Notes: generated by a model not told the origin, from the letters alone. Shown: positions 42,059 to 51,094, counted from the first letter of the stretch. The stretch: 64,000 nt of DNA from Chloroflexota bacterium (GCA_009773005.1 WOUT01000013.1:52865-116864); one strand, 5' to 3'. Translations and numbers: made by a program.

Positions 42059-44389
42059 ATGCCCTTGTTTGACATAAACCTGTACACGATCAACCTTATA
42101 AACGGTATAGAAAAAAACTCTCTGCCGGGTCTAATAGCTTTAACTGCTCCGCGTCGGGCAGCCCGCGGACGCGAAAACGACTCCCTGGTTGTCTTGCTGA
42201 CACTATCGGGAGCTACTACCATAACTGCCGAGAGCCTGCAAGCCTGGCTACAGAAAAAGGGCGAGGATTACTACAAAACCGCGGGAACAGTTACTTTTGC
42301 GATGAAGTCATTTGTAGAATCGATCAACAATGAGCTGCTTGACCGTAATTTGAAGAGAGCCAAAGACGGCGGTCAGATCAGCGCAATGCTAAATCTGGCA
42401 GTAATAAAAAGAGAAAGCGTCTATCTCGTTAATGTCGGGTCGACCCGAACTTATTTTATTGGCAGTGGAGAGTCAATCGAATTTGGCGATTCTGAAAACC
42501 AGGGACGTGGGTTGGGTGTAGACCAAATGCTGGCGTGCCGCTTTGTGCAAAAAGTAATTCAAGAAAACGACACACTTTTATTTGCGCCTGTTCCTCCTGT
42601 TTCATGGAAAGCAGAAGCATTTGATGGAAGTACTAAGCTATCTGTGGATGCGTTTAGCCGGAGACTCTACAACCAAGTTGGCACGGATCTCAAAGCCGCA
42701 ATGGTTCGTTTTATTACAGGTAAGGGGTCAGTCAACCAAACTGCTTTACGGAATACAACGACTATCTCATCGCGGTCTGAAACCCCGGTTTTCACTGAAC
42801 CTGTTGTGAATATTCCTTCAGCAGCCGTTGATAGACCGATCTCACAATCTATTGTCGGCTCTTTAACCTCTCTTATTACCAATGAGCCAGTCCAAGGTGA
42901 ACAAGTGTCTTCAACTGGGGACAACCAATTGAGACCGAAGGAAAGACCCATATCGGTAGATGCCCAAAAAACACCTGTGATGGGCACAACGATTATTTCA
43001 CCTGGAACTGCGCCAAGAACAATAAAAACTCCAAAAGCAGCAACATCGACCCCGTCTGGGTGGCAGTTGAAAGTAGGAAAGTTCACCCGGAGCGCCGTCA
43101 CCTGGTTTACTGGCATAAAAACTTCCGGATCCAGATTCATTCAAAAGGTGCTGCCCGGTCTTTCGGAAGAACCTTTAAAATTAACACGTTCGGGGTTGAT
43201 CGTTATTGCTGTTGCTGTCCCCATTTTGATTGTGGCGATTGCGGGGATGGTATATGTGAGGAATGGAAAGACTCAGCAGTTTGACCTTTTCCTGGTTCAG
43301 GCACAGCAATACGCGATCCAGGCTGAAGCACAAATAAATGACGCTCCTTCGCGGTTAGCAAGCCTTCAACAATCCTTTTATTGGCTGGAAAAAGCCGAGA
43401 CATATGGACAATCAGATGCTTCTAAATCGCTCAGGTTGCAGGTTCAGGGCGCCTTGGATATTATCCAAGGCATTCAACGACTGGAATTGAGATCTGTATT
43501 GGATGGCGGCTTGCCGGCGGGGATGATTGTTTCTCAGATCGTTCCTACAGCCACTGACCTCTATTTGCTAGATGATACATCTGGTACTGTCATGCGGTAT
43601 TTTCTGAGCGGTTCAGGTTATCAAAAAGATGTCGCATTTGACTGTGGTCCAAACCCTGACAATGCCTTGAATCCGATGGGTAAATTGGTGGATATGGTCC
43701 CGCTTAACATCAACAATTCATTCAGGGCAACCTTGTTTGTGATTGATGCTTCGGGAAATATCGAGTTTTGTATACCCGGAGAATCGGGCGTATCCGGTTC
43801 GCTCACGCCGCCTGATCAAGGTTGGAGACAACTAAAATCGATTTCCCTATTCAAAAATTATTTATATGTGCTGGATATCGGTGGTAATGCGGTATACCGT
43901 TATGAAGGCGATGGCATCCAGTTTGGCGAGAAGCCGACATTATATTTTGATAACCAGATCCCGCCTTTAGGTGAAGCCTTGGAGATCGAGGTAAACGGCG
44001 ACGAACTCTACATCTTGCGCGCTAGTGGGCAAATGGTTGAATGCACTTACAGTCACATGAAGGATTACAAACTGACTGAATGTGAAGACCCTGCTCTTTT
44101 TGGCGATATGCGCACAGGGCAAATACCCGAAACGATCAATTTTCCAGAAGCACAATTCACACAAATGCGTATGACTGCAGCGCCTGATTCTTCTATCTAC
44201 TTACTGGATTCCTGGGCGAAAACGATATTCCATTTTAGTTTGCAGCGAAATCTTCAAAAGATATTGCATCCGCGTTTGTCCGATGGGCTTAACCTGGCAA
44301 AACTCACCCCAACCGCCTTTGCTGTTTCGTCTGGCCGAATCGTTTTTATGGCGTTTAGCAACCAGGTCTACTACGCGCCGCTGCCATAG
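42059..44389 (+). CDS. PP2C-like domain, one membrane span, extracytoplasmic beta-rich domain
   Basis: 776 residues. Residues 1-225 resemble a PPM/PP2C phosphatase fold, for example LLTLSGATT, LAVIKRESVYLVNVGSTRTYFI and RGLGVD, but the canonical D-G-x-x-G metal motif is not evident. It may therefore be catalytically altered. A long disordered linker (about 225-360) leads to a span at about 377-398 (GLIVIAVAVPILIVAIAGMVYV). An outer domain of about 375 residues follows, with beta-propeller-like strands (LYLLDDTSGTVMRY, LYVLDIGGNAVYRY, SIYLLDSWAKTIFHF). Short spacing from GAGG to the ATG; TATAAT at 42025-42030. It diverges from the HerA-like gene. Confidence 0.75.
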   Translation: MPLFDINLYTINLINGIEKNSLPGLIALTAPRRAARGRENDSLVVLLTLSGATTITAESLQAWLQKKGEDYYKTAGTVTFAMKSFVESINNELLDRNLKRAKDGGQISAMLNLAVIKRESVYLVNVGSTRTYFIGSGESIEFGDSENQGRGLGVDQMLACRFVQKVIQENDTLLFAPVPPVSWKAEAFDGSTKLSVDAFSRRLYNQVGTDLKAAMVRFITGKGSVNQTALRNTTTISSRSETPVFTEPVVNIPSAAVDRPISQSIVGSLTSLITNEPVQGEQVSSTGDNQLRPKERPISVDAQKTPVMGTTIISPGTAPRTIKTPKAATSTPSGWQLKVGKFTRSAVTWFTGIKTSGSRFIQKVLPGLSEEPLKLTRSGLIVIAVAVPILIVAIAGMVYVRNGKTQQFDLFLVQAQQYAIQAEAQINDAPSRLASLQQSFYWLEKAETYGQSDASKSLRLQVQGALDIIQGIQRLELRSVLDGGLPAGMIVSQIVPTATDLYLLDDTSGTVMRYFLSGSGYQKDVAFDCGPNPDNALNPMGKLVDMVPLNINNSFRATLFVIDASGNIEFCIPGESGVSGSLTPPDQGWRQLKSISLFKNYLYVLDIGGNAVYRYEGDGIQFGEKPTLYFDNQIPPLGEALEIEVNGDELYILRASGQMVECTYSHMKDYKLTECEDPALFGDMRTGQIPETINFPEAQFTQMRMTAAPDSSIYLLDSWAKTIFHFSLQRNLQKILHPRLSDGLNLAKLTPTAFAVSSGRIVFMAFSNQVYYAPLP

Positions 44390-44436
44390 CGGATTTTCTG
44401 ACCGGTAACCAAAATACCCAACCATAGGGAATTGTA

Positions 44437-45546
44437 ATGAATGTCCTGGATAGTATTGACCAGCCGACCTTAATGCTCGATGATTCGGTGGTACGCAAAA
44501 ATATTGAATACATGTTGTTGCGGGCCCGTGAAAAAAAGGTTTCTTTCCGTCCGCACTTTAAAACACATCAATCGGCTCAAATCGGGGAGTGGTTTCGAGA
44601 AAAGGGGGTCAGCAAGATCACAGTCTCTTCAGTTGAGATGGCGGAGTATTTTGCCGCAAATGGTTGGCATGACATAACCATCGCTTTTTCGTTAAACCTC
44701 AGGCAGATAAAACGGATTATTAGCCTGGCAAAAAGAATCCATCTTGAAGTGCTCATTGAAAATGAAGAAGCGCTGACTGCTTTGTCAAAGATTAACGAAA
44801 CTGAGTTGGGGGTTTGGGTCAAGATCGATGTTGGGAACCACCGCACAGGGCTCGATTGGCAGGAGGTTTCTACCGCAGCTTTATTATGTCAAAAGATCCG
44901 CGAAAACCCACGCTTGAAATGTATGGGTGTTTTGACACACTCAGGGCACACATATAACGCTGGCAGTAAGCATGAAGTGCGCAGCATTTTCCGTGAAGGG
45001 GTGGAACGGTTGACCCTTATGCGCCTCGCTTTGGAAGGCAAAGGGATCAATGAGCTGAGTATCTCGGTTGGAGATACGCCCGGTTGTTCGCTTTGTGAAG
45101 ACTGGTCAGGTATTGATGAGGTTCGCCTAGGGAATTTTGTTTTCTACGATGCGGCTCAAGCACTGGCAGGGTCATGTGATTTTAAGGCTGTGAGCATAGC
45201 GCTGGCTTGCCCGGTGGTTGCCAAACACCATGCTCGGCGGGAAGTTGTAGTCTATGGTGGAGCGATCCATCTCTCCAAGGATTTTTTCACCATTAATGGA
45301 GAAAAATCGTTTGGCCTCCCGGCGCTGCAATGCGGAGATCGATGGGGTTCACCCATGCCTGAAGCAATTGTAAAGGGATTGTCTCAGGAACACGGCATTT
45401 TACACATTCCGGGTGCGGAATTTGACAGAATTTCAGTTGGAGATCTAGTATTCGTCCTTCCAGCGCATTCCTGTCTGACCGTTCAAGTGATGGGGCATTA
45501 CCTGACGCTTAAAGGCGAAAGAATAACCACCTTAAATCAGAAATGA
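44437..45546 (+). CDS. PLP- and metal-dependent D-threonine aldolase / D-serine dehydratase-like protein
   Basis: 369 residues. The N-terminal alanine-racemase-type barrel has PLP lysine in RPHFKTHQ (near 42). The C-terminal domain carries the metal pair His and Cys in VLPAHSCLT (near 348-351), typical of the DSD1/D-threonine aldolase family. VKIDVGNHRTG and SVGDTPGCS complete the pocket. It cleaves D-3-hydroxyamino acids or dehydrates D-serine; the exact substrate cannot be told. 47 bp after the PP2C-like gene. Confidence 0.88.
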   Translation: MNVLDSIDQPTLMLDDSVVRKNIEYMLLRAREKKVSFRPHFKTHQSAQIGEWFREKGVSKITVSSVEMAEYFAANGWHDITIAFSLNLRQIKRIISLAKRIHLEVLIENEEALTALSKINETELGVWVKIDVGNHRTGLDWQEVSTAALLCQKIRENPRLKCMGVLTHSGHTYNAGSKHEVRSIFREGVERLTLMRLALEGKGINELSISVGDTPGCSLCEDWSGIDEVRLGNFVFYDAAQALAGSCDFKAVSIALACPVVAKHHARREVVVYGGAIHLSKDFFTINGEKSFGLPALQCGDRWGSPMPEAIVKGLSQEHGILHIPGAEFDRISVGDLVFVLPAHSCLTVQVMGHYLTLKGERITTLNQK

Positions 45547-45569
45547 GGGAATGGAAATCGGTCTGCGAT

Positions 45570-46769
45570 TTACAGTAAAATACTCAATGGTATTGGAGTA
45601 AAAGTTAACAGAAAAATGAACAACGCGATTGTTCCAAGAACCTTACGATTGTCATCCAATTCGGTAATCTGATCCAGTGGTTCAGCATAGACCCGCCCGA
45701 AAAGGAACACTAATCCTGCCCAAAGCCACCACCCGGACCATAAAAAACCAAGCCCTACCAGTATCGCCAGGATGAATGGTAAAACCCTCTTGGCTCCTTT
45801 TTTTCCGAACAACAAGGAGAAGATATGTCCCCCATCCAATTGCCCGGCCGGGATGAGATTGAGAGAAGTGACCAATAATCCAGCCCAACCAGCCCATGCA
45901 ACCGGGTGGATCATCACATCCAACCCTCCGAGCGGAAATGGCCTGCCGGTAAAGAAGTACCGAAGCCAATAAACGATCGGATTTAGATCCCCATAACTGG
46001 CGGGAAGAGGCAAAAGCTGACCAAATCTCAACCACTTAAGTAACAAATAAGTCACCGAGTTGCCTTCAATTTGAAGCCCTTGACCTTCTGGAAAAACAAG
46101 CGGAATACGACTTAACGTTGAAAGGGACAAACCAAGCAAAATGACAATAATGGAAACGACGTAACCGGCAATTGGACCTGCCACAGCAATATCCATCAAA
46201 ACACGCTTATTTTTTGGGGGTTCTTTCATATTGATGAACGCGCCCATGGTTCCGAAGTAACTGAAAGGCATTGGGATAAAGAATGGCAGGCTGACCTTAA
46301 CTCCGTGGGCACGACCGGCGAAGTAATGACCGAATTCATGTGCCCCCAGGATCGCCAGCAGGCTCACTGCAAATGGCCAACCCGCTCGAATGATCGCTAA
46401 CACTGCCTGAGTCGGATTTGTTGGAAGTTCTCCGCCTAGATTAAAGAGACCACCGGATAAGAGCACACTTACTAATGTAAGCAGGAACATAACAAGGTTG
46501 AACATGGGCCGGCCGGGTTTTGGAGTTGGCGAGGCAGAGACAAGCAGAATTACATGTTGTTTTTCTTCAATTCGGAACAGCGGGGTTAACCCATGAGGTT
46601 TGAGATTTACCGCCAATTGATCATAGGCGGTGGCAGTATCCTCTGAGACGAGGCGGCCGCGGTAGCGCATTAAAAATCTCTCTTGTGCAGACCCGAGGGT
46701 TATATCCTCAATGAAAAAAATACGCTTGACCAGCGCATCAATGCTTTCGTAGTTTATCATTGTTTCCAT
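45570..46769 (-). CDS. Site-2-protease-family (M50) membrane metallopeptidase
   Basis: 399 residues with about seven to eight helices. Zinc motif GAHEFGHYFAGR (H-E-x-x-H) near 165-170 and the distal Asp in NLIPAGQLDGGH near 310. A cytosolic N-terminal part of about 110 residues precedes the membrane core, as in the Arabidopsis EGY/S2P group. It cleaves membrane-embedded substrates, often anti-sigma factors or signal-peptide remnants. ATG 46769 has AGGAG 6 nt upstream. It lies 31 bp after the selenocysteine tRNA on the same strand. Confidence 0.92.
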   Translation of the reverse strand: METMINYESIDALVKRIFFIEDITLGSAQERFLMRYRGRLVSEDTATAYDQLAVNLKPHGLTPLFRIEEKQHVILLVSASPTPKPGRPMFNLVMFLLTLVSVLLSGGLFNLGGELPTNPTQAVLAIIRAGWPFAVSLLAILGAHEFGHYFAGRAHGVKVSLPFFIPMPFSYFGTMGAFINMKEPPKNKRVLMDIAVAGPIAGYVVSIIVILLGLSLSTLSRIPLVFPEGQGLQIEGNSVTYLLLKWLRFGQLLPLPASYGDLNPIVYWLRYFFTGRPFPLGGLDVMIHPVAWAGWAGLLVTSLNLIPAGQLDGGHIFSLLFGKKGAKRVLPFILAILVGLGFLWSGWWLWAGLVFLFGRVYAEPLDQITELDDNRKVLGTIALFIFLLTFTPIPLSILL

Positions 46770-46800
46770 GATTTCTCCTGCAGCGATTACCAATAATCAG

Positions 46801-46897
46801 GCGGGAATGGATGGGAGTCGAACCCACCGCGGCCCGCAGAGCGACCCGCCACCAATTTTGAAGAAAGGGGAACCCACCGGGACTCAACCATTCCCGC
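46801..46897 (-). tRNA. selC: Probable tRNA-Sec (anticodon UCA)
   Basis: 97 nt. The 5' end GCGGGAATGG pairs perfectly with CCATTCCCGC (10 positions). The D-stem is six bp (GAGTCC/GGGTTC) with a 4-nt CGGT loop, as in bacterial tRNA-Sec. The anticodon loop is CTTCAAA (TCA). There is a long variable arm (about nine pairs, one mismatch) and a T-arm GTGGG-TTCGACT-CCCAT. These features distinguish it from tRNA-Ser. Odd points: the anticodon stem CCTTT/ATTGG has two adjacent U-U mismatches, and no CCA is encoded. It implies selenoproteins in the organism; none is seen in the window. Confidence 0.8.
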
Positions 46898-46975
46898 TAT
46901 TAAGAATACTCTTGCCACCCATTTTTGGCAAGGTTGATTAAATTGACACATTTAATATTGTTTAAAAATTTTTAC

Positions 46976-47521
46976 CTAGAAAAGGAATGGAAGGAGAGGA
47001 GTAATGATTGGTGCAAGGGCATAGAATCCGAAGGCGGCTGCGATTCCAAGGATTATGCCCGCGAGCACATCAGAAAAATAATGTACTCCCATGGCAACCC
47101 GCGCCAGACTGACTAATGGCGCCCAGATGATCAGCATAACTCCGAACCATAATGGGCCGAGCAGCAATGCGAGCACGGAAAACATGGTTGTTCTGGCTGC
47201 ATGACCCGATGGAAATGAATGCGGGTCAGTTTTACGGTAGATGGCGCCCCATTCTCCTTCCGGCCGGCGGCGACGAATACTGAACTTGACGAGCAATACG
47301 ATCACTGCCAACGCAATAGCGCTGGCTGCCATGACCGCTGCCATGTAATGCCACGAACCTTTAGTGAATAGCCACACGATAAAAAGCGCAAGCAATGTGA
47401 ACCAGGAATCACCGGAATGCGCGAAGAAGATTGCCGCCGGTTTTATATTTTTTTGTGTTTCTTTAAGTCTCAAAAATGAAGTGAACTTTTCATCGAGAGA
47501 AACAAGTCTTGTCCAAAACAT
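46976..47521 (-). CDS. PAP2-family membrane phosphatase
   Basis: 181 residues, about five helices. PAP2 motifs in order: KFSIRRRRP (K-x6-R-P), SFPSGHAART (P-S-G-H), and ARVAMGVHYFSDV (x-R-x5-H-x3-D). Such enzymes dephosphorylate undecaprenyl pyrophosphate, phosphatidic acid or similar lipids at the outer face of the membrane. 10 bp after the nucleotidyltransferase gene, so last in a leftward three-gene unit with it and the 48296 gene. Confidence 0.9.
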   Translation of the reverse strand: MFWTRLVSLDEKFTSFLRLKETQKNIKPAAIFFAHSGDSWFTLLALFIVWLFTKGSWHYMAAVMAASAIALAVIVLLVKFSIRRRRPEGEWGAIYRKTDPHSFPSGHAARTTMFSVLALLLGPLWFGVMLIIWAPLVSLARVAMGVHYFSDVLAGIILGIAAAFGFYALAPIITPLLPFLF

Positions 47522-47531
47522 GGGTATTATT

Positions 47532-48293
47532 TTACCGCATCAAATCTGTTTGGACCAATTCAAATTGGAAAGGTTTATCCACGTCCATTCCAACTTCAGC
47601 AAATGGAATGCGAACGGCTTTGCCAGTGATACCCAGACGTCGGCAAACGCGGTTGGTCATATCGTCCAGGCTAATCCATCCCAGCTTCATAAGAATTAGA
47701 CTATCCAAACCGATCAAGGCGGCTTGTTTCAACGGATGCTTACGAGAGCGAACCAATTCTTTCCAAAGAGCGTTTGGAGCGATAACCGCTTTCTTGCTGA
47801 AGGCGTTCAGATCACCGCCGCAAACCTCATCATTTTTGAGTCTAATATAGGTCCGTTTGGAACCAGGGAATCTTTTCTCCATAACTAAGCGCTCAACAAC
47901 GCCATAATAGATGTCGTATTCTCCTTTTTTGTATATTGACACTAGATGATCGATGATTGCCGATGTGATGGCAGGGATATCGGCCGAGAACGAAACTACA
48001 TGAGATTCTTCAGGGTGTAAAGCAGTTAATTTTAATGAGGCTTGTTGGATATTTTCGATTAATGACCCAGCATCAGGTAATGTAATGAGTGTTTTGCTGC
48101 AGTGAAGGGGTGATGCGTCCTCAATTCCGATCAGAACCACAGTATCTATCAGTTTGGAACCTGAGATGGCGTCTAATACCCATTGGACCATCGGTTTGCC
48201 TGCGATTTTGAGCATAGATTTTAATTCACCCTTGGTCAATTCAGTCAAGGGATCGTCATTGGATTTTCCACCCGCTAGGACGATTGCATCCAT
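47532..48293 (-). CDS. Nucleotidyltransferase-family protein (MobA/GlmU-like)
   Basis: 253 residues. MDAIVLAGGKSNDD, ML-K-I-A-G-K-P-M-V-Q-W-V and VVSFSADIPAIT are the nucleotide-binding loop, Lys and Asp motifs of sugar-nucleotide or MobA-like transferases. An Arg is replaced in the G-G-x-S loop (LAGGKS). The C-terminal third is unlike GlmU. Substrate unknown; it may activate a sugar phosphate or polyol phosphate. It is 2 bp after the 48296 gene and 10 bp before the PAP2 gene. Confidence 0.82.
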   Translation of the reverse strand: MDAIVLAGGKSNDDPLTELTKGELKSMLKIAGKPMVQWVLDAISGSKLIDTVVLIGIEDASPLHCSKTLITLPDAGSLIENIQQASLKLTALHPEESHVVSFSADIPAITSAIIDHLVSIYKKGEYDIYYGVVERLVMEKRFPGSKRTYIRLKNDEVCGGDLNAFSKKAVIAPNALWKELVRSRKHPLKQAALIGLDSLILMKLGWISLDDMTNRVCRRLGITGKAVRIPFAEVGMDVDKPFQFELVQTDLMR

Positions 48294-48295
48294 CT

Positions 48296-49213
48296 CTAAA
48301 ATTCCTTTACTTGAGGACGGAGGGGAATATTCTTGATCGCTTCTTCGATTTGGTCGAAATAATTTCCGGGGTTTCCATAATCCACGGGTTCTTTTCGTCC
48401 GAGCGCGGCAACGATCGCGGCTTCCATCATATTAGTGCCGAACGATCGCCCGTCCAGAATTGGGGTGGTTGTGATGAGATATTTCACTCCGGCGTTCTTG
48501 AAGAATTCCTGGTCTGAGGGAGTTGTGGTATTTGTGACGATCACCCGTCCAGGAAGTTTTTCGGGCATATGGCGCCAAATGTAATGGCAGTCTCCAGCGA
48601 CTACTGTAGCCCAGTTGTAGAATTCTTTGAATTTAGGCTCGCGAATATTTTGTTTCTCACCGATCGGGTATAGCCAATTGAAAGGCAGTCTGCTCATTAC
48701 TGGCAAGAGAATGTTGGCAAGGTTTTGGACACTTTTTTCTGTGCGCAGTGGAATGGGAAGACCCATTGAAAACATCAGGTCACCAAATACACAATCATAG
48801 CCATCATCCAAAAAAGCGCGTGTCGTTCCCCAACGGTCAATTGCCATTGCGACGAACGCGCGTTTTTCTTTGACATATCCGCCGAGATCTTCATTGATCA
48901 CGCGAGTCACTTGATTTTCAAGTGTCAGCTTAAGACCGGTGCCGTCAACAACCGGCGTGGTCTTAACATACTTGATCAAGGATTGAACAGAATGCATCGT
49001 GGCCCACCTATTCTCAAGCATAATCCCCAATAATGCGCCTCCTACGCCAAATGCATCCACCTTACCATCCAGCTCACCATAAAGCTGCGCAGCTTTTTCC
49101 ATATCTCCATCGGTGCCAATTCGTTCAATTTGAATTTGTTCGCCTAGCAGATTGATCTCCACCTTTTTGTCTCGGGTAGACGATCCAATACTGATGCTGA
49201 CTGCTCGTTTCAT
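48296..49213 (-). CDS. Conserved protein of unknown function (often labelled quinate-dehydrogenase-like)
   Basis: 305 residues. The N-terminus (SISIGSSTRDKKVEINLLGE, then IERIGTDGDMEKA) is highly ordered, with DGKVDAFGVGGALLGI and VVDGTGLKLTLEN following. The second half holds AGDCHYIWRHMP and VIVTNTTTP. Relatives recur in Chloroflexota under a quinate dehydrogenase label that I consider unsupported: no clear Rossmann GxGxxG is present. It is first in the unit with the nucleotidyltransferase and PAP2 genes, which suggests a lipid- or sugar-linked pathway. Confidence 0.7.
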   Translation of the reverse strand: MKRAVSISIGSSTRDKKVEINLLGEQIQIERIGTDGDMEKAAQLYGELDGKVDAFGVGGALLGIMLENRWATMHSVQSLIKYVKTTPVVDGTGLKLTLENQVTRVINEDLGGYVKEKRAFVAMAIDRWGTTRAFLDDGYDCVFGDLMFSMGLPIPLRTEKSVQNLANILLPVMSRLPFNWLYPIGEKQNIREPKFKEFYNWATVVAGDCHYIWRHMPEKLPGRVIVTNTTTPSDQEFFKNAGVKYLITTTPILDGRSFGTNMMEAAIVAALGRKEPVDYGNPGNYFDQIEEAIKNIPLRPQVKEF

Positions 49214-49280
49214 CGGTGTGCTCCTTAATTCATTATGACGATCAATTATTGTTGGTTTTTATACTATAGATTGGATAAAA

Positions 49281-49308
49281 TTGACAGCATATCAGGATAT
49301 CGTATAAT
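49281..49308 (+). promoter_or_regulatory. Strong promoter of the binding-protein gene
   Basis: Consensus TTGACA (49281-49286), 16-bp spacer, consensus TATAAT (49303-49308). Start near 49315, about 70 nt before the ATG. Confidence 0.8.
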
Positions 49309-49383
49309 CAATTCGATTGATTTGGTTAAAGCTATTATGCTTCAATACTCTTAATTATATAACCCTAAAAGTGAGAATAAGAG

Positions 49384-51033
49384 ATGACAAAAAATCCTGT
49401 ACCAACCCTGGTTTTGATTATGTTCGTTCTCACTACAGTTCTAAGTGGTTGCGCTTCGAATTCAACCGCTATAACCTCTGAAGGTGATTTTCGTCCTCTG
49501 CAGGTGAGTGCGCCTGACTGCAATTATAACGGAGAGATCAAATCTGTTGAGGCGGTTGACCAATTTACCGTTCGTTTTTCATTATGCCAACCTGATGTTG
49601 CATTTCCTGCAAAAATCGCAGCTCCAATTTTTGCCATTCAAGACCAGGGTGTTTTAGATTCCCTCAAAGGCGATTCAACCGCCATGTCAGAATCTCCAAT
49701 AGGAACTGGCGCTTATCAGCTGAAGGAATGGAATCGGGGAGGAAATATTATCCTTGAGCCATCGTCCTCATATTGGGGAGTACCTCCACTCTCTCCGACG
49801 CTGGATTTTAAATGGCAATCTGATCCTACTAAACTGTATGGTCTAACCTCCATGGCGTCAGTTGCTGGAATCGACCGCCCGCCTTCTGCTATAGTGCCCA
49901 ATATGCTGATAAATGCGAATTTAAAAGTACTTACGCATACCCCTTCAATGAACTTGTATTATCTGGGCTTCAATAACACGATTCCGCCTTTTGACAAGCT
50001 TGAAGTGAGAAAAGCATTTGCAATCGTTTTGGATCGCGAAAAGTTACTGCGCGGCGCTTTTCCGGAAGGGTCTGAGTTGGCGCAACAAATGGTTCCTTCA
50101 AATGTCCAATCCGGTCGTTCTATTGAACAAAAGTGGTACGAGTCAAAACCCAAAGATGCAGAAGATATCTTGAAATCAATTGGTTTTGATTTTGGGCAGG
50201 AAATTACACTTGCGGTGATGAACTCTCAAATGCAGTATTTAGACTCTCCAGCTTATGTCGCGGGAGAAGTAAAGAAGCAATTAGCTCAAATTAACGTCAA
50301 AATAACTATCAAAGCAATGACGCCTGAGGAATTCACCCAGAGCATCAAAGATGGAAAAGAAATGCTTTATTTCTATTGGTTCCAGGCTGATTATGAAGAC
50401 GGCGCAGCTTTTTTTGAGCGACCGTTTATTCGAGAATCCGGTTTGTTGGGTAATCCGTATGTTGAAATACAGCAAAAAATAAAGGATGTTCTTTCCATCT
50501 ATGACCCAGAGGCTCGCCAAGAAATATTCGATCAACTTAACCTTATGATTAAAGATCAGGTTCCCCTTGTACCGCTTGGACACGCAGCGAATATCATAAT
50601 TTTTAGAAGGTCTGTTAAGAATGCTGCTACAAATGCGTTCTATGAGAATTTTGAAGATATGATTGGAGCTAATAATACGATCCAGTTTGTAGGTGTTGTA
50701 GAACCTGGCAGTTTATATCCGGCAGATGAAGACGATTATTCAATCTTCCGCATCACACGCCTGCTTTACGACACACTTTTAACTTCAGGGTTTGGTGGAG
50801 TGCCAACTAGACCGTTGCTCGCAGAAAGTTGGAGCTCCAATGCGGATTTGACTGAATGGACATTCCTGCTGCGGTACAACGTGAAATTTTCGAATGAAGC
50901 TACATTTGATGCAAACGATGTGGTGGCAACCTTTGCTGCGATTTGGGATGCCTCAAACCCGAATCACAAGGGGAGAACCAGCGATTTTGCGTTGTATAAA
51001 AGGTTGTTTGGGAATTTGTTGAACGCAGAGTAA
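49384..51033 (+). CDS. Circularly permuted family-5 (oligopeptide-type) solute-binding lipoprotein
   Basis: 549 residues. Lipoprotein signal with lipobox LSGC (Cys 24). The mature part starts with IKSVEAVDQFTVRFSL (about 52-67), a motif normally found about 150 residues into SBP_bac_5 proteins. It runs to the family's usual end (PLVPLGHAANIIIF, then AATNAFYENF, to about 430). It then continues with the family's usual beginning (PADEDDYSIFRITRLLYDTLL, LAESWSSNADLTEWTFLLR, FDANDVVATFAAIWD) and stops after KRLFGNLLNAE. The order of the two sequence halves is thus swapped. It has its own promoter and terminator and no permease or ATPase beside it. Confidence 0.88.
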   Translation: MTKNPVPTLVLIMFVLTTVLSGCASNSTAITSEGDFRPLQVSAPDCNYNGEIKSVEAVDQFTVRFSLCQPDVAFPAKIAAPIFAIQDQGVLDSLKGDSTAMSESPIGTGAYQLKEWNRGGNIILEPSSSYWGVPPLSPTLDFKWQSDPTKLYGLTSMASVAGIDRPPSAIVPNMLINANLKVLTHTPSMNLYYLGFNNTIPPFDKLEVRKAFAIVLDREKLLRGAFPEGSELAQQMVPSNVQSGRSIEQKWYESKPKDAEDILKSIGFDFGQEITLAVMNSQMQYLDSPAYVAGEVKKQLAQINVKITIKAMTPEEFTQSIKDGKEMLYFYWFQADYEDGAAFFERPFIRESGLLGNPYVEIQQKIKDVLSIYDPEARQEIFDQLNLMIKDQVPLVPLGHAANIIIFRRSVKNAATNAFYENFEDMIGANNTIQFVGVVEPGSLYPADEDDYSIFRITRLLYDTLLTSGFGGVPTRPLLAESWSSNADLTEWTFLLRYNVKFSNEATFDANDVVATFAAIWDASNPNHKGRTSDFALYKRLFGNLLNAE

Positions 51034-51052
51034 TTATTTTAAAAATATAAAT

Positions 51053-51083
51053 AGGCTGTCCTAAAAGCAAGATAGGGCAGCCT
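51053..51083 (+). terminator. Terminator of the binding-protein gene
   Basis: AGGCTGTCCTA (51053-51063) pairs with TAGGGCAGCCT (51073-51083) with one G-U and a 9-nt loop, then AAATATTTT. Confidence 0.65.
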
Positions 51084-51094
51084 AAATATTTTAA

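Noticed and set aside
48296..49213. Quinate/shikimate dehydrogenase
   Set aside because: No glycine-rich Rossmann loop or catalytic Lys-Asp pair of that family is visible. The label seems inherited by annotation transfer.
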